A stretch of DNA of 64,000 nt from Paraburkholderia sejongensis (GCF_020880815.1 NZ_JAJITD010000003.1:372001-436000), one strand, 5' to 3'. Positions 1-8,751 are shown, numbered from the stretch's first letter. Numbers and translations: made by a program. The notes: generated by a model from the sequence alone, not told the origin.

Positions 1-354
1 AGCGTCGGACATAAACGCATCGACGCCATACTGCATCACCGGGTTCAGGTAACCCATCAGAACCACGGGTGTGGAAACATCCGTTTCACGCAAGGCTGCG
101 ACGAGGTCGAGCGTACGTGCGACGGTCTGGCCCGCTGCGCGGGCGCGCAGGTGTGCAGCCTGGATGCTCGGGCCGTCGGCCACGGGGTCGCTGAACGGCA
201 GACCAAGCTCGATGACATCGGCACCCGCTGCGCCGAGACTGCGCAGCAAGGCGAGGCTGGTGGAAAAATCCGGGTCGCCGGCAGTGAAGTAGCAGACGAG
301 GCCGCTGCGCCGTTGTTCGCGCAGGCGAGAGAGGATGTCGTCGAGCCGGTTCAT
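1..354 (-). CDS. trpA: Tryptophan synthase alpha subunit, partial (C-terminal part beyond window)
   Basis: TrpA cleaves indole-3-glycerol phosphate to indole and glyceraldehyde-3-phosphate and passes indole to TrpB through the alpha2beta2 tunnel. The visible N-terminal 118 residues begin [11 protein letters not shown] and contain the family segment [15 protein letters not shown], whose Glu is the known catalytic acid, followed by VLMGYLNPV. The ATG at 354-352 overlaps the trpB stop codon in a 4-base ATGA, which indicates translational coupling. The rest of the gene lies outside the window on the left. Identification is secure; whether the complete gene is intact cannot be judged. Confidence 0.95.
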   Translation of the reverse strand, partial: MNRLDDILSRLREQRRSGLVCYFTAGDPDFSTSLALLRSLGAAGADVIELGLPFSDPVADGPSIQAAHLRARAAGQTVARTLDLVAALRETDVSTPVVLMGYLNPVMQYGVDAFMSDA

Positions 355-1568
355 ACGGTTTCTCCCTGATGATGGAGGACAGTGGCCATATCCTTGTCGC
401 CGCGGCCACTGAGACCGACAACGACGATCTGTTCCGGCGTCATGGTCGGAACGAGCCGGCGGGCGAAAGCCAGTGCATGCGCGCTCTTCAGCGCCGGCAG
501 GATGCCCTCGCCACGCGTGAGCCAGTGGAAAGCGGCCAGCGCTTCGTCGTCGGTCGCCACCCTGTACTGCACGCGGTTCGACTCGAAGAGCTGCGCGTGC
601 TCGGGACCGACGCCGGGGTAGTCCAGTCCGGCCGAGACGGAATGAGCGTCGTCGATCTGGCCATCGTCGTCTTGCAGCAGATAGGTCAGGTTGCCGTGCA
701 GCACACCCGGGCGGCCGCCGGAAAGGCAGGCTGCGTGTTTGCCGCTGGCCAGCCCCAGTCCCCCGGCCTCCACGCCGTAGCAGCGCACCGCAGGCTCGGC
801 GAGAAAAGGGTGGAACAGGCCGATCGAGTTCGAACCGCCGCCTATACAGGCCACCAGCGCATCCGGCAGGCGGCCGCAACGGGCCAACAGCTGTTCGCGG
901 GTTTCTTCTCCGATGATGCGCTGGAAGTCGCGCACCATCTGCGGGTAGGGGTGAGGACCGGCACCGGTGCCGAGCAGGTAGTAAGTGTCGTCCACTCTGG
1001 TAATCCAGTCGCGTAGCGCTTCATTCATCGCGTCCTTCAGCGTCGCGGTACCGGTATGGACCGCGCGCACTTCGGCACCGAGCAGGCGCATGCGCGCCAC
1101 ATTCGGCGCCTGCCGCGCGATATCCGCCGCTCCCATGTAGACCACGCATTCCATGCGAAACAGCGCGCATACGGTGGCGGTCGCGACGCCGTGCTGACCC
1201 GCGCCGGTTTCGGCGATGATGCGGCGCTTGCCCATGCGTTCGGCCAGCAGGATCTGGCCGACGCAGTTGTTGATCTTGTGCGCGCCGGTGTGGTTGAGGT
1301 CTTCGCGTTTGAGGAAGATCTGCGCGCCCCCCAGCTCGCGCGTCAGATTTTTGGCGAGAAACAGGGGACTCGGCCGCCCGACAAAATCGGTGAGGAGCTG
1401 TCTATAGCGGCCCCGGAATGCCGGGTCCGCCATCGCCCCAGCGAGGACGCCGCGCAACTCGTGCAGAGCCGGCATCAGCGTTTCAGGCATGTAAGCGCCG
1501 CCGAATCGGCCAAACTGGCCCAACGCATCGGGTCCTTCAGTCGTGTAAGCGGTTCCGGGTGTGATCAT
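351..1568 (-). CDS. trpB: Tryptophan synthase beta subunit
   Basis: TrpB condenses indole with L-serine to L-tryptophan using pyridoxal phosphate. The 405-residue protein is the normal length for the family. It has the PLP-lysine motif HTGAHKINN (Lys98), the upstream [11 protein letters not shown] segment and the phosphate-binding glycine loop [13 protein letters not shown] at 1568 follows a strong AAAGGAG ribosome site, which sits in or beside a predicted hairpin (1570-1603). It overlaps trpA by 4 bases. A LysR regulator of the TrpI type diverges 107 bp upstream, as in Pseudomonas, where TrpI with indoleglycerol phosphate activates trpBA. No trpF is seen upstream, unlike the common Burkholderia trpF-trpB-trpA order, so this may be a second copy. 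Confidence 0.96.
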   Translation of the reverse strand: MITPGTAYTTEGPDALGQFGRFGGAYMPETLMPALHELRGVLAGAMADPAFRGRYRQLLTDFVGRPSPLFLAKNLTRELGGAQIFLKREDLNHTGAHKINNCVGQILLAERMGKRRIIAETGAGQHGVATATVCALFRMECVVYMGAADIARQAPNVARMRLLGAEVRAVHTGTATLKDAMNEALRDWITRVDDTYYLLGTGAGPHPYPQMVRDFQRIIGEETREQLLARCGRLPDALVACIGGGSNSIGLFHPFLAEPAVRCYGVEAGGLGLASGKHAACLSGGRPGVLHGNLTYLLQDDDGQIDDAHSVSAGLDYPGVGPEHAQLFESNRVQYRVATDDEALAAFHWLTRGEGILPALKSAHALAFARRLVPTMTPEQIVVVGLSGRGDKDMATVLHHQGETV

Positions 1569-1569
1569 C

Positions 1570-1603
1570 GCTACGCTCCTTTGAAAATTTTTTGCAGCGT
1601 AGC
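1570..1603 (-). promoter_or_regulatory. Hairpin in the trpB leader overlapping its ribosome binding site
   Basis: Perfect 8-bp inverted repeat: GCTACGCT at 1570-1577 and AGCGTAGC at 1596-1603, with an 18-nt loop. In the trpB mRNA the 3' arm ends one base before the AUG, and the AAGGAG sequence spans the loop/stem boundary, so folding would occlude ribosome binding. The loop itself holds AAAATTTT. It could instead be a DNA operator. Structure is seen; function is inferred. Confidence 0.5.
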
Positions 1604-1614
1604 AAGCCGGAACC

Positions 1615-1646
1615 GCAGTAAGAAGCGACGATTTCTTGCAGTAAGA
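1615..1646. promoter_or_regulatory. Candidate TrpI (LysR) binding sites between trpI and trpB
   Basis: Direct repeat GCAGTAAGA at 1615-1623 and 1638-1646. The second copy lies in a dyad TCTT-GCAGT-AAGA (1634-1646), and AAGAA (1620-1624) also pairs with TTCTT (1633-1637). Paired imperfect dyads in a divergent LysR/target intergenic region are the expected architecture for TrpI control. No known consensus could be matched exactly, so this is inference from position and symmetry. Confidence 0.4.
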
Positions 1647-1678
1647 TGTAAAAAAAATTCACACCCCCTGGAACAGTG

Positions 1679-2557
1679 ATGCGCCGTCTGCCATCTCTCA
1701 ATGCCGTGCGCTTCTTCGACGTCGCCGCGCGCAGCCTGAACCTCTCGGCCGCCGCGGCCGAGCTATGTGTGACCCATAGCGCGGTCAGTCATCAGATCCG
1801 CCAGCTTGAAGACTGGCTCGGATGCCCGCTGTTCGTGCGGCATGCCGGCGGAGTGCGCTTGACCGCTGCCGGCGAGCGCCTTCAGACGGCCACGGGACAG
1901 GCGCTGGATCAGCTGGAACGCTGCTGTGCGGACATAGCCGGTTCGGCTGGGGCAACCGAACTCGTGCTCGGCGCGCCCAGCAGCTTCCTGGCCAACTGGC
2001 TAATCCCTCGGCTCGCAAGCTTCGAAGCGACTCATCCGGAGATCCGCTTGCACCTGCATACCTGTGGCGAACTCGATGCGCTCGAGAAGCAGCGTGTCGA
2101 TGCTTTGATCGTCAGTGGGCGCGATTGGCCGCGCACGGTTGCCGCCACCGTGCTGTTCGAGGATAGGGTGGGGCCGGTCTGCGTACCGGCGCTGGCCGCG
2201 GGCCTTAACCGGCCGCTCGACGTTGCCGGCCTGCCTCTGCTGCACACCAGATCCCACCCGGACGCATGGCCGGCATGGATGGAAGCGCAGGGGCTGAACG
2301 ATCCTGCGTTTACCACCGGTCGAGAGTTCGATCACCTGCCACTGATGCTCGAAGCTGCCGCGGCTGGGCTGGGTATCGCGGTCGCGCCGTCCTTGCTGTT
2401 GACCCGCGAGATCGAGAGCCAACGCTTGCTGGCGCCTTTTGGTTTTGTCGCCTGTGGAGCATCGTTCGCGTACTGCGTGCTGAAGGCGCGCGCGGAGCAG
2501 CCGGAGTTGCGTAAGCTTTGCGAATGGCTAACCGAGCAAACACCGGCATCGGATTGA
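1679..2557 (+). CDS. trpI: LysR-family regulator, TrpI type
   Basis: Transcriptional regulator of 292 residues. It has an N-terminal winged helix-turn-helix (about residues 5-65, with AAAELCVTHSAVSHQIRQLE) and a C-terminal periplasmic-binding-like effector domain. It belongs to the GcvA/TrpI branch by its RRLPSLNAVRFFDVAARSLN opening. ATG at 1679 is chosen over the overlapping GTG at 1676. It diverges from trpBA, so activation of trpBA by a tryptophan-pathway intermediate is likely by analogy with Pseudomonas TrpI. The LysR assignment is firm; the specific TrpI role rests on context. Confidence 0.85.
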   Translation: MRRLPSLNAVRFFDVAARSLNLSAAAAELCVTHSAVSHQIRQLEDWLGCPLFVRHAGGVRLTAAGERLQTATGQALDQLERCCADIAGSAGATELVLGAPSSFLANWLIPRLASFEATHPEIRLHLHTCGELDALEKQRVDALIVSGRDWPRTVAATVLFEDRVGPVCVPALAAGLNRPLDVAGLPLLHTRSHPDAWPAWMEAQGLNDPAFTTGREFDHLPLMLEAAAAGLGIAVAPSLLLTREIESQRLLAPFGFVACGASFAYCVLKARAEQPELRKLCEWLTEQTPASD

Positions 2558-2600
2558 ACCGGCTGCAGGCGTTTAACATACTCGATGATTTACCCTCAGG

Positions 2601-2634
2601 TCCCTTAAGCTCCCCCAGGCTCCCTTAAGCTCCC
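2601..2634. repeat. Short direct repeat upstream of LysR gene
   Basis: TCCCTTAAGCTCCC occurs at 2601-2614 and again at 2621-2634, a 20-bp spacing that looks like a small tandem duplication. It lies 20 bp before the LysR start at 2655. It could be a binding site on one helix face or a replication slip; nothing decides between them. Confidence 0.45.
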
Positions 2635-2654
2635 GCGTTCTTGGCCTTCCCACG

Positions 2655-3542
2655 ATGGAACTCCGGCATCTCCGCTATTTCATTGCCGTCGCCGAATTGC
2701 ACAGCGTACGCGCGGCGTCCGAACAATTGCACGTCACTCAGCCCGCTATCTCGCGGCAAATCCACAGTCTTGAAGAAACCATCGGGGCGGCGTTGTTCGA
2801 ACGCACGCGACGCGGCCTCGTGCTCACGGCCGCGGGCGAAGCCTACCTCGTAGAAGCACGCGAGATTCTGGCCCGCGTCGACGCCGCCAATCGCCGCGCC
2901 CGCCAGATCGGCTCCGGCTTGCATGGGCAATTACGCGTCGGTTTCGTCGAAAACGCGGCGTGGAGCGGCACAGTCTCGCGCGCGTTGCGCGAATTCGAAC
3001 AGGCTGTCCCGAACGTGAGACTCGAACTGCTACCGATGAACACGCCGCAGCAACTCGAATCGATTGCCGCCGGGCGTCTCGACGGTGGCTTCGGCTATCG
3101 CGAAGACGTGCTTCCCCATGGAATCGCAAGCGTGCGCGTGCTCGAACAGAATGTCGTGCTGGCCGTCCCTGAAGCGTGGCCGCTCGGCAAAGAGGGGGCC
3201 GTCGCCACGGCGGCGCTGCGGGACAAGCCTTTCATCGCGTTTCCGCGTTGCGAGTATCCCGCCTACTACGATCGATTGCTCAGTGCCTGCGCCGCGCGCG
3301 GTCTGACGCTCGACATCCGCCAGGAGGCCAGCACCGAAACGGCGATTTTGTCGCTCGTATGCGCGGGCGTGGGCGCTGCGATCGTGAACGCCGCGAATCG
3401 CGACAGGCCACCGGCGCGCGTGCGTTTCGTCGATCTGCAGGATCTGTCGGTGCCGTTGCTACTCGACTTCTGTTTCCTCGGAAACGGAGTAAACGCGGCT
3501 CTCGATCGTTTTGTCGACCAGTTACGGCGGGCAACCTCCTGA
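2655..3542 (+). CDS. LysR-family transcriptional regulator
   Basis: 295-residue LysR protein with the N-terminal helix-turn-helix (AASEQLHVTQPAISRQIHSLE, about residues 18-38) and the substrate-binding domain thereafter. The opening MELRHLRYFIAVAELHSV is typical of the CatR/BenM-like group. No divergent partner is present: trpI lies upstream on the same strand and an MBL-fold gene lies 182 bp downstream, which could be its target. No clear ribosome site precedes ATG 2655, but the start fits the family. The regulated pathway is unknown. Confidence 0.88.
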   Translation: MELRHLRYFIAVAELHSVRAASEQLHVTQPAISRQIHSLEETIGAALFERTRRGLVLTAAGEAYLVEAREILARVDAANRRARQIGSGLHGQLRVGFVENAAWSGTVSRALREFEQAVPNVRLELLPMNTPQQLESIAAGRLDGGFGYREDVLPHGIASVRVLEQNVVLAVPEAWPLGKEGAVATAALRDKPFIAFPRCEYPAYYDRLLSACAARGLTLDIRQEASTETAILSLVCAGVGAAIVNAANRDRPPARVRFVDLQDLSVPLLLDFCFLGNGVNAALDRFVDQLRRATS

Positions 3543-3724
3543 CGTGTCACGTCGACGAGATGCGCGTGGAAGGTGATGCCTCCAGCGCATCGCCCGCAGC
3601 AGAAAACGGCATTGGGCACGCGCATTTGCTTCTGCGATAGTGAAGGCGACCGGGGCGCCCCCCCCTGCCGGCTCGCCCCTCCACAGAATGCACGGCCTCG
3701 TCATCGACGATAAGGAAACATGCG

Positions 3725-4624
3725 ATGAAAGACTCTTCCAACACCTGGCGCGTCGGCGCGGCAACGATTACCCGGATCGACGAAACGTCCTTCGCGCTGG
3801 CTCCCGAGGTGTTGTTCCCCGAGTGGGACGCCGCGAGCGAACGCATGCTGGAAGCGCACTTTTCAGCGGCCAGCCTCGACCTCACGAATCGGCGGGTCGC
3901 GCTAAAAACGCACTTGTGGGTCGTCGAACTGGACGGTCAGACCGTCGTCGTCGACACGGGGATCGGCAACGGCAAGGCGCGGCCGTTCAGTGCGCTTTTC
4001 GACCGACTCGACAACCCCGTCCTCGAACGTTTCGAAGCCGCCGGGTTCCGGCGCGAGCAAGTGGACTATGTGCTGCTGACCCATCTGCATGTCGATCACG
4101 TCGGATGGAACACGCATTGGCAGGACAACCGCTGGGTGCCGGTCTTTCCAAACGCCACCTATGTGTTCAGCCAGCGCGAGCGCGACTACTTCGCCACACC
4201 GGCCGGCGAAGCGCGCCGGATGGTGTTCGGGGACAGCGTGCTGCCCGTCATCGAAGCGCAGCAGGCCCGCGTGATACCGGACGCAGGGGAGAAGATAGTC
4301 GAAGGTATTCGCTTTCTGCCGACGCCGGGCCACAGCATTGGGCACATGGCGATCGAGATTCACACGCAAGGACACACGGCATTGTTCTCCGGTGACGTGA
4401 TGCATAGCCCGCTGCAGGTCTATCGTCCGCAGTGGAATTCGACGTTTTGCCTGGACCAGTCGCAGGCGCGAGCCTCGCGACAATGCCTGCTCGATCATGC
4501 GGCGAAAAGCGGTGCGATCGTCTTTCCCGCACACTTTCCCGAGACGTCGGCTGGGACGGTGCGCAAAGGGCCGAACGGCTTCGGCTGGCACTACCTGAAT
4601 GGCGCAACAGGGGGACAGGGTTGA
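3725..4624 (+). CDS. MBL-fold metallo-hydrolase
   Basis: Metallo-beta-lactamase-fold hydrolase of 299 residues. The zinc motif HxHxDH is seen as THLHVDHVGW (His120, His122, Asp124, His125). A second metal histidine lies in the LPTPGHSIGHM segment and a metal aspartate in LFSGDVMH. This pattern is shared by lactonase-like and AttM/AhlD-like hydrolases; no substrate can be assigned. A good AAGGAAA ribosome site lies 7 bp before ATG 3725. It converges on the TetR gene at 4642, with 17 bp between them. No signal peptide is evident, so it is probably cytoplasmic. Confidence 0.88.
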   Translation: MKDSSNTWRVGAATITRIDETSFALAPEVLFPEWDAASERMLEAHFSAASLDLTNRRVALKTHLWVVELDGQTVVVDTGIGNGKARPFSALFDRLDNPVLERFEAAGFRREQVDYVLLTHLHVDHVGWNTHWQDNRWVPVFPNATYVFSQRERDYFATPAGEARRMVFGDSVLPVIEAQQARVIPDAGEKIVEGIRFLPTPGHSIGHMAIEIHTQGHTALFSGDVMHSPLQVYRPQWNSTFCLDQSQARASRQCLLDHAAKSGAIVFPAHFPETSAGTVRKGPNGFGWHYLNGATGGQG

Positions 4625-4641
4625 GAAAGGAGGGTGGAGGG

Positions 4642-5217
4642 CTACGCGGGCAACAGGCCTGCTTTTCGATAGTTTCCGATTAGTGCGTCATAGAGCGAGA
4701 GATCGGAACGGCTCCTCGCGATGAGCTGAGCGCCGGCAATGGCGGCGAAGATAGCTCTAGCCCGCGGTTTGCTCTCCCGCGAATCGACCACTGCTGCCGC
4801 GGTTAGAACCTTGCTCAGCCACGCCACGTTCACGTCAGCGAAGGTCCGGACTTCGTTCATCACGACTTCCGGCAGATCGTCGATTTCGGCGGCCATGAAG
4901 CTGCAAAGGCATATGCGGTTGCCGGTCTCGAGCGCCTTGCGGAAGGTATCCGGATAGTGACGCAGGCAGCGCAGCGGATCCTTTGATCTGGCCAGCATCT
5001 CATCCAGAGCGGCCGCTGAATTCTCCCAGTAACGCCTCGCTACCGCTGCGCCCAGATCGGCCTTGCTTTCGAAGTGGTGGTAGATGCTTGCGGCCTTGAT
5101 ACCAACCTCGTCCGCGAGATCACGATAATTCAACCCGCCGTAGCCGTGCGCCTGCGCAAGCCTCGTGGCGGCTGCCAGGATTTTCTCTCTCGAGTTCGAG
5201 CTCGCGTCATTCTTCAC
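4642..5217 (-). CDS. TetR/AcrR-family repressor
   Basis: 191-residue TetR protein. The helix-turn-helix is at about residues 25-48 (LNYRDLADEVGIKAASIYHHF), followed by an all-helical ligand-binding domain. It diverges from a glutathione S-transferase gene, and the intergenic region carries a 7+7 palindrome just after a good plus-strand promoter. It therefore probably represses the GST gene, and perhaps itself, until an electrophilic ligand binds. The family is certain; the ligand is unknown. Confidence 0.9.
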   Translation of the reverse strand: MKNDASSNSREKILAAATRLAQAHGYGGLNYRDLADEVGIKAASIYHHFESKADLGAAVARRYWENSAAALDEMLARSKDPLRCLRHYPDTFRKALETGNRICLCSFMAAEIDDLPEVVMNEVRTFADVNVAWLSKVLTAAAVVDSRESKPRARAIFAAIAGAQLIARSRSDLSLYDALIGNYRKAGLLPA

Positions 5218-5248
5218 TGCTTCAGCCTCCGCAAACAGGAAATGGGTG

Positions 5249-5297
5249 TTGACACCCGGTATTGTACCTTTTATGGTTAACCTAACAAACGTTAGGT
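5249..5297 (+). promoter_or_regulatory. Promoter and TetR operator for the GST gene
   Basis: TTGACA (5249-5254), a 17-bp spacer and TATGGT (5272-5277) form a near-consensus sigma70 promoter reading toward the GST gene. Immediately after it lies the perfect palindrome ACCTAAC-AAAC-GTTAGGT (5280-5297), placed over the expected transcription start. This is a classic position for a TetR-family operator. Promoter and symmetry are seen directly; the protein-site pairing is inferred from adjacency. Confidence 0.7.
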
Positions 5298-5361
5298 AGA
5301 TGGGGTGATCAGTCCTTCAAACAGCCCAATTCGATGCAACCGACTACGGAGCGTCCCCGCA

Positions 5362-6063
5362 ATGACTTCCAGTACCGTCAATTTCGACGCAGACCAACTG
5401 CCAATGATGCAGGTCTACGACTTCCCGACAGGGCCGTATCCGACACGCGTGCGCATCGCGCTGGCTGAAAAGGGGCTGCAATCGCGCGTCCAGTTCGTGA
5501 TGGTCGATCTTTACGAGGGGGAGCACAAAAAGCCCGATTTCATCGCTGGCAAGAATTACTCGGGCACGCTGCCGGTGCTCGAACTCAATGACGGAACCTG
5601 TATTGCCGAATGCACCGCCATCACCGAATACCTCGACGCGCTCGATGGCGTGCCCACGCTCACCGGTAGCACACCGCGCGAAAAGGGCGTGATCCACATG
5701 ATGAGCAAGCGCGCCGAGCTGGAATTGCTCGACCCCATCAGTGTCTATTTCCATCACGGCACGCCGGGACTCGGCCCTCACGTCGAGACGTATCAAAACC
5801 CGGAGTGGGGGTTCCATCAACGCGACAAAGCGCTGAGGGGTATGCGCTATTTCGATTCAGTCCTGAAAAGACAACCGTATGTCGCGGGCGAGACCTTCTC
5901 GATGGCCGATATCACTGTCATCGGCGGTTTGATCTTTGCGATGCTTGTGAAGCTGCCGGTGCCAGAGGAGTGTCGGGCGCTTCAGGCCTGGTACGCAAGA
6001 ATGCTGGAGCGTCCGAGCGTCAGGAACCAGCCGGTGTTCACCACTCTGAACCGGGCGTCATGA
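5362..6063 (+). CDS. Glutathione S-transferase family protein
   Basis: 233-residue GST. It has an N-terminal thioredoxin-like domain (MQVYDFPTGPYPTRVRIAL through the glutathione-contacting LPVLELNDG and IAECTAITEYL) and a C-terminal helical domain containing the conserved FSMADITVIGG motif. I chose ATG 5362 with GGAG at 5348-5351; an in-frame ATG at 5305 would add 19 residues that do not look like GST sequence. The role is probably conjugation of glutathione to electrophiles. Expression is likely controlled by the divergent TetR protein through the palindrome at 5280-5297. Confidence 0.9.
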   Translation: MTSSTVNFDADQLPMMQVYDFPTGPYPTRVRIALAEKGLQSRVQFVMVDLYEGEHKKPDFIAGKNYSGTLPVLELNDGTCIAECTAITEYLDALDGVPTLTGSTPREKGVIHMMSKRAELELLDPISVYFHHGTPGLGPHVETYQNPEWGFHQRDKALRGMRYFDSVLKRQPYVAGETFSMADITVIGGLIFAMLVKLPVPEECRALQAWYARMLERPSVRNQPVFTTLNRAS

Positions 6064-6189
6064 CTGACCGGGGCGGCTCAGTGATGCGAGGAAAGCGCTG
6101 ACCGGTCGGAATCGCGACTTCCTGCTGGTTTGCAGCCCCTAAAGAAATTCTGGAACGCAGAACTGCGAACGGCGGCTAGTGATTGGCTC

Positions 6190-6840
6190 TCACTTTGATC
6201 TGTGGTCAGAAGCCGATCTGACCAGCCCAAGATAGGAATTGCACATCAGGATTAACTGCTTTTGTACGGCACGTCCGTCATCAGCAGGTAGATTGCGCTC
6301 GAATACGCTGCGGACAGTGCCGAAAATTGTGGTGAGAAGTGTCAGATTGACGATCGACAGATCGGTGAAAGTAGCATCGGATGCGCTGGCGAACATCTCC
6401 GCAGTTGCAGGGTCGACGCGACCGGCAAAGGCTTCGATCAGAGACTCGTTATCAAGCTCCACGACGGATCGGTAGAGGACTCGGGTCACATCAGCACGTT
6501 CGGTCTTGGCGTTCCAATAGGTCGTCACAAGCGCTTCGACCATCTGGCCGATCGGTGCGCCATGGAGCGTCCTGCAGGTGTATTCGATTTTTTCGGCCAG
6601 CGCATTCAGATAGTGCTGGTTCAGGCCATAGAACAACGCCTGCTTGTGAGGGAAGTACTGATACAGCGTTCCCACGGAGACGCCAGCCCGCTCAGCCACG
6701 CGCGTGGTTGTCAAACGGCGCGGGCCAACGGCCAGCAAAACCTGAATAGTCGCCTCGAAAATGATGTTCAACGTTACCGTCGCACGCGCCTGACGCGGCT
6801 GTTTGCGGGGGGTTAGGTGGGTGGGCGGTGTCGGTGCCAT
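6190..6840 (-). CDS. TetR-family transcriptional regulator
   Basis: 216-residue TetR protein with its helix-turn-helix at about residues 40-65 (TTRVAERAGVSVGTLYQYFPHK) and a basic N-terminal arm (PRKQPRQARA). It diverges from an SDR oxidoreductase gene with 72 bp between starts, so it probably represses that gene and itself. The intergenic region is AT-rich around 6865-6876, suggesting a -10 element, but I could not define a convincing operator. Confidence 0.88.
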   Translation of the reverse strand: MAPTPPTHLTPRKQPRQARATVTLNIIFEATIQVLLAVGPRRLTTTRVAERAGVSVGTLYQYFPHKQALFYGLNQHYLNALAEKIEYTCRTLHGAPIGQMVEALVTTYWNAKTERADVTRVLYRSVVELDNESLIEAFAGRVDPATAEMFASASDATFTDLSIVNLTLLTTIFGTVRSVFERNLPADDGRAVQKQLILMCNSYLGLVRSASDHRSK

Positions 6841-6912
6841 AAGCGAATTCTCAAATGAAACGATTCTTTATATCTTGTTCGTACCGAAACCGAACTCCAG
6901 CAAGGATCATTC

Positions 6913-7644
6913 ATGTCCGTCAGCACCCGCATCGCACTCGTCACCGGCGCCAACAAAGGCATCGGACTGGAAATCGCCCGTCAGCTTGCACAAGCCGGAG
7001 TTTTTGTAATTGTCGGTGCGCGCGATCCCGGCAGGGCCGATGAAGCGCTAAAAAGCCTCTTATCTCAGGGATTGGCGGCGCAGTCAGTCCTGCTTGACCT
7101 TAACAACTCGTCGGGCATTCTAGCCGCCGCCGAAACGATCCGCGCGGAGCACGGCAGGCTCGATATTCTCGTCAACAATGCAGGCATTGTCGATGCAAAG
7201 GATGGACCACCGACCTCGTCCTCGCCCGATGCTGTTCGCCGCATCCTGGACACCAACTTTGTCGGCACCCTGGCTGTAACGCAGGCGATGCTGCCACTAT
7301 TGCGTCAGTCGGCTGCGGCACGCATCGTCAACCTGTCCAGTTCGCTAGGCTCTTTGACGCTCAATGGTGATCCGGCATCGCCTTACTATGCCGCGCGGCT
7401 GATCGGCTACAACGCTTCCAAGGCGGCGCTCAACATGCTCACCGTACAGCTTGCCGAAGAACTGAAGGAAACGGCGATCGTGGTGAATTCCGTGAGCCCG
7501 GGCTACGTAAAAACCGATCTGACCGGTCACAACGGTTTCATGACCGCCGAAGAAGGCGCAAAGCTGCCGGTCAAGTACGCGTTGCTTGGCGATGATGCGG
7601 TCTCCGGCAAGTTCGTCGAGCCGAACGGTGAGACGCCTTGGTGA
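6913..7644 (+). CDS. Short-chain dehydrogenase/reductase (SDR)
   Basis: 243-residue classical SDR. It has the cofactor motif TGANKGIG near residue 11, the structural NNAG motif, the catalytic serine region NLSSSLGS and the catalytic YNASK motif. Arg at the end of beta-2 (GARDP) hints at NADP(H) preference. It resembles plant-like carbonyl reductases of bacteria that contain SPYYAARLIGYNASKAALN. An AAGGA ribosome site precedes ATG 6913. It is divergent from, and likely controlled by, the neighbouring TetR gene. The substrate is unknown. Confidence 0.9.
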   Translation: MSVSTRIALVTGANKGIGLEIARQLAQAGVFVIVGARDPGRADEALKSLLSQGLAAQSVLLDLNNSSGILAAAETIRAEHGRLDILVNNAGIVDAKDGPPTSSSPDAVRRILDTNFVGTLAVTQAMLPLLRQSAAARIVNLSSSLGSLTLNGDPASPYYAARLIGYNASKAALNMLTVQLAEELKETAIVVNSVSPGYVKTDLTGHNGFMTAEEGAKLPVKYALLGDDAVSGKFVEPNGETPW

Positions 7645-8048
7645 GAAGCTCGATGCGGTCGGGCAGCGCGTGTCCGACCTTGGTCCGGTGCAGAGGCACG
7701 CTTGTTTGCGCAACGGCCCTGGCGCTGGGTGGGAGCATGTCGGTGGCCGCGAGCCTTGGCGCGACGGTAGTTTTTCTATTTGACATAACATAATTTATCA
7801 ACATTTTTGATGGGGTGCGATGCTACAACCCCGGCCACCGCGCGCAGCGGCTCGCGCATTGCATCGAGCAGTTGCGCGTCGACAAAGTGATCCGGCCGCG
7901 CAGCCGCTATACCGGGCGCGCGCTGGAAGACGCCGCGCCGCCCGCTGAAGATGCCGAAAGGACCCTCGACGCGGCAACGCTCGAAAAAATCCGGCTGTTC
8001 AAAGCGGTGGATTCGTGACATTTGCGTCCCCCCGCTCAAGACCTCTAG
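7645..8048. other. 404-bp stretch without a convincing gene; AT-rich patch and possible coding remnant
   Basis: The stretch between the SDR gene and the NADAR gene includes an AT-rich island at 7770-7811 with a TTGACA (7780-7785) and the small dyad ATCAA-CATTT-TTGAT (7797-7811). Downstream, the plus-strand frame ending at 8018 reads like the tail of a protein (ending EKIRLFKAVDS), but it has no credible start or recognisable domain. It may be a decayed gene end at a recombination boundary. No function is assigned. Confidence 0.4.
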
Positions 8049-8750
8049 TCAGAACAGCGACGCCTGCCCTGCGCCGGCGTCACGAACGAACGGCGAGTAA
8101 TCCGCGAGCAGAGTGAAAAACGTCGCCTGGTCCAGTGCGGCCGAAGTCAGTTTCCCGCGCCCACTGAGCGCGACAAATAGCGCGGCCGAATAGGCCTGGC
8201 AATTGATCGAACGAGCGGGATTGAATTCGATGTCCGTGAACGCGCAGTAGTCGCGCAACTGACCGGCCAATGCCGGGTTCTGCAACAACGCGCTGATGAA
8301 CAGCCAGTCGTAGAAGGCCGTGCGCGGCTCCAGCGGCCAGTCTTCGTTCATGAAACGGAAGCCGGTGAGCCGCCCGGAATTCTTGATTCGCTGATCCCGC
8401 TTCGCATCGACCGACGACATCGCAAGGATATCCGTGTACGGTCCGCCGTTCTCGAACACCTTGCTGCCTTGAAAAGCACTCTCCACGCTGGTCGCGCACC
8501 CGGAGACCGGCATTCGCAGCTTCAGGTTGAACGCGCTCGCCGCGATACCTGCCGCCTGCCGGGATTTAGTCGAGATTTCGAGTACTTGCCCGCTCCCCAC
8601 GCGGGGCTGGGCAGCGGTATGCAGCGCATCAATAGAACGCTGCTTTTGCGAAACGGACAGTCCGGCAAACCACTCGAACTGTATTTCAACCGTGTGAACC
8701 AGTAACGGTCCTTCGCTGCTCGGTATGTAAACGGGTCGCTGCGCGATCAA
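8049..8750 (-). CDS. darG: DarT1-associated NADAR-family antitoxin
   Basis: Protein of 233 residues resembling NADAR-fold proteins that reverse guanine ADP-ribosylation by DarT1 toxins. Visible family features are the start IAQRPVYIPS, the central SVESAFQGSKVFENGGPYTD segment and a C-terminal NPARSINCQAYSAALFVAL helix. I chose the TTG at 8750: it lies one base after the darT stop, follows AAGGA with a 10-nt gap, and gives the family-like N-terminus. The longer GTG/ATG options would overlap darT by about 100 bp with non-homologous sequence. Its role is to neutralise the upstream toxin by removing ADP-ribose. Translational coupling to darT is likely. Confidence 0.82.
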   Translation of the reverse strand: MIAQRPVYIPSSEGPLLVHTVEIQFEWFAGLSVSQKQRSIDALHTAAQPRVGSGQVLEISTKSRQAAGIAASAFNLKLRMPVSGCATSVESAFQGSKVFENGGPYTDILAMSSVDAKRDQRIKNSGRLTGFRFMNEDWPLEPRTAFYDWLFISALLQNPALAGQLRDYCAFTDIEFNPARSINCQAYSAALFVALSGRGKLTSAALDQATFFTLLADYSPFVRDAGAGQASLF

Positions 8751-8751
8751 A

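Noticed and set aside
6878..6888. TTCG-TAC-CGAA dyad as operator of the SDR/TetR pair
   Set aside because: Only 4-bp arms; too short to support a claim.
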